From Flavobacteriaceae bacterium CG2_30_31_66 (lineage in GTDB: Bacteria; Bacteroidota; Bacteroidia; Flavobacteriales; Flavobacteriaceae): a stretch of DNA of 64,000 nt. The translations under genes and the position numbers were made by a program. The DNA is taken from NCBI GenBank assembly GCA_001873065.1, contig MNYM01000024.1, positions 1 to 64,000 of the forward strand. Reading direction: 5' to 3'. Positions 63,074 through 64,000 of the stretch are shown in pieces (position 1 is the stretch's first letter; the number at the start of each line of letters is the position of its first letter). Below the pieces are notes generated by a model that saw nothing but the letters and a program-made list of their open reading frames with translations, did no database searches and was not told the DNA's origin.

Positions 63074-64000
63074 TGTAATATAAATATATAGCCACTAGAG
63101 CGAAGAAAATATTGGGCATCCAAACGTATAAAAGTGAATTAACACCTGCAACAGCCCCTAAAACTTCTGAAATTTTTAAAAGAAAAACATAGGTAAACAT
63201 CAATCCAACTCCTATTGCTAAATTGATTCCTGTACCTCCTCTTTTTTTCTTGAATGCCAAAGCCACTGCAATTAGTGTTAAAATATAGGATGCAAAAGGA
63301 AGACTTGTTCTTTTATGAAGCTCAACCAAATAAGCATTCAAGTTTTTTACACCTCTTTTTTTTGAAATATTAATAAATTGTATCAACTCATTTGAAGGCA
63401 TTTCTTGGGAGAGTGCTGATTTATAAACCAAATCTTTGGGGGTGAAATTGAAAAGTGTATCAATTTTATTTCCTGAAGAAATTTCATCTCTCTTACTAAA
63501 TAATTTTCTTAATCTCCAATTTGTTAGTGAAAAGAGAGAGTCTTTTTCATTGTATCTAATATTGTCAGCCACTAATTTTGACTTCAATTTTAATCCGTCA
63601 TAAACTTCAGAGGTAAAATCATATCCTGAATTGATATCCGTATTAAAATTTCGTATAAAAATATAAGTGCTATCAGTGAGTTGTAAACTAAAATCTGTTA
63701 CATATTTCAACTCTTGATTTTGGTTGTTATTATTCAAATATTGCTTCTCGAATTTTTTTCGTGTTTTGCTACTGTTGGGAACAACAAAATGATTCATTAT
63801 CAATGAAACCAAGGTAACAATTGAAGCTCCTAAAAAATAAGGGTACAAAAACCTTGTAAACGAAACTTTTGCATTTGTGATGGCAATAATTTCGGTGTTG
63901 TTTGAGAGTTTTGTCGTAAATAAAATGACCGCAATAAACAATGCCAAAGGCATAAAGGTATTGGTGTAATAGATGATAAAATTTTTATAATAATCATTCA
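63060..64000 (-). CDS. LptF/LptG (YjgP/YjgQ) family permease, 5' end outside the window
   Basis: The frame is open from the window edge to the stop at 63060, so the 313 visible residues lack the N-terminus. They include membrane helices (LALFIAVILFTTKL and YLGASIVTLVSLIMNH), a large periplasmic beta-jellyroll-like segment (about 80-220) and three terminal helices (LPFASYILTLIAVALAFKKK, LAIGVGLMFTYVFLLKISEVL and MPNIFFALVAIYLY). This is the layout of the permeases that extract lipopolysaccharide and push it along the Lpt bridge. F or G identity cannot be settled. It is co-transcribed with the EamA gene. Confidence 0.92.
   Translation of the reverse strand, partial: NDYYKNFIIYYTNTFMPLALFIAVILFTTKLSNNTEIIAITNAKVSFTRFLYPYFLGASIVTLVSLIMNHFVVPNSSKTRKKFEKQYLNNNNQNQELKYVTDFSLQLTDSTYIFIRNFNTDINSGYDFTSEVYDGLKLKSKLVADNIRYNEKDSLFSLTNWRLRKLFSKRDEISSGNKIDTLFNFTPKDLVYKSALSQEMPSNELIQFINISKKRGVKNLNAYLVELHKRTSLPFASYILTLIAVALAFKKKRGGTGINLAIGVGLMFTYVFLLKISEVLGAVAGVNSLLYVWMPNIFFALVAIYLYYNARK

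Noticed and set aside
1-64000. CRISPR array, rRNA genes or prophage
   Set aside because: No regularly spaced short repeats, no rRNA-like stretch and no phage structural genes were seen.

Overview
The window is AT-rich chromosomal DNA from a member of the Flavobacteriaceae (Bacteroidota), plausibly a marine Polaribacter/Tenacibaculum-like organism; the genus is a guess from gene content. Support: Bacteroidota-type promoter boxes (-7 TAnnTTTG, with a -33 TTTG or TTG in several cases), a gliding-motility gldF-gldG gene, PG1098-type methyltransferase, SSS symporters with tiny partner proteins, and a ClpC/GyrA/DnaN/AccA core set.

Layout. 1-4266 is an accessory island: tail of an unknown gene, a type II restriction-modification pair (cytosine-5 methyltransferase and convergent endonuclease), a ~170-bp direct repeat in two copies, a broken 3' end of an acetyl-CoA synthetase gene, a parDE toxin-antitoxin operon whose operator overlaps its promoter, and a SHOCT-type membrane protein. 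4360-15488 is an acetate-uptake locus: a cNMP/CBS/DUF294 nucleotidyltransferase and a DnaQ-like exonuclease on the plus strand, converging on a minus-strand operon of porin, DUF4212 small subunit, ActP-like symporter, an 80-aa membrane protein, an SSS-STAC histidine kinase (CrbS-like), a receiver-only response regulator and acs. 15595-26034 holds an IS1-InsA-like regulator, a TauE/SafE permease, a fasciclin protein, purC with two small followers, phoH, a SAM-hydroxide adenosyltransferase, a monooxygenase-fold protein, a fused gldF-gldG gene, an SDR-type protein and a DUF2911 protein.

26099-31410 is an operon for an unknown, probably glycan-derived, substrate: secreted PIG-L deacetylase, an unlisted 35-aa membrane protein, an SSS symporter and a Gfo/Idh/MocA oxidoreductase. 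31585-39195 carries dnaN, an ACP phosphodiesterase-like gene, gamma-glutamyltransferase, a VOC protein, an internally duplicated membrane-anchored protein, an AI-2E family permease and a THUMP-like methyltransferase, followed by a strong candidate small RNA (about 39270-39341). 39718-46721 is a hexosamine-salvage-like operon: three-fold Gly-rich outer-membrane barrel, GH20 hexosaminidase, GHMP sugar kinase, sugar nucleotidyltransferase and SSS symporter.

47050-47354 is a Ser-Pro-Arg tRNA operon with its own promoter and terminator. The remainder is mostly housekeeping: PgpH-like HD phosphodiesterase, thiolase, a C40-family peptidase homologue whose catalytic Cys is Ser, a TPR protein downstream of gyrA, clpC, hutH, a TlpA-like lipoprotein, accA, an EamA permease and the 3' part of an LptF/LptG gene cut by the window end.
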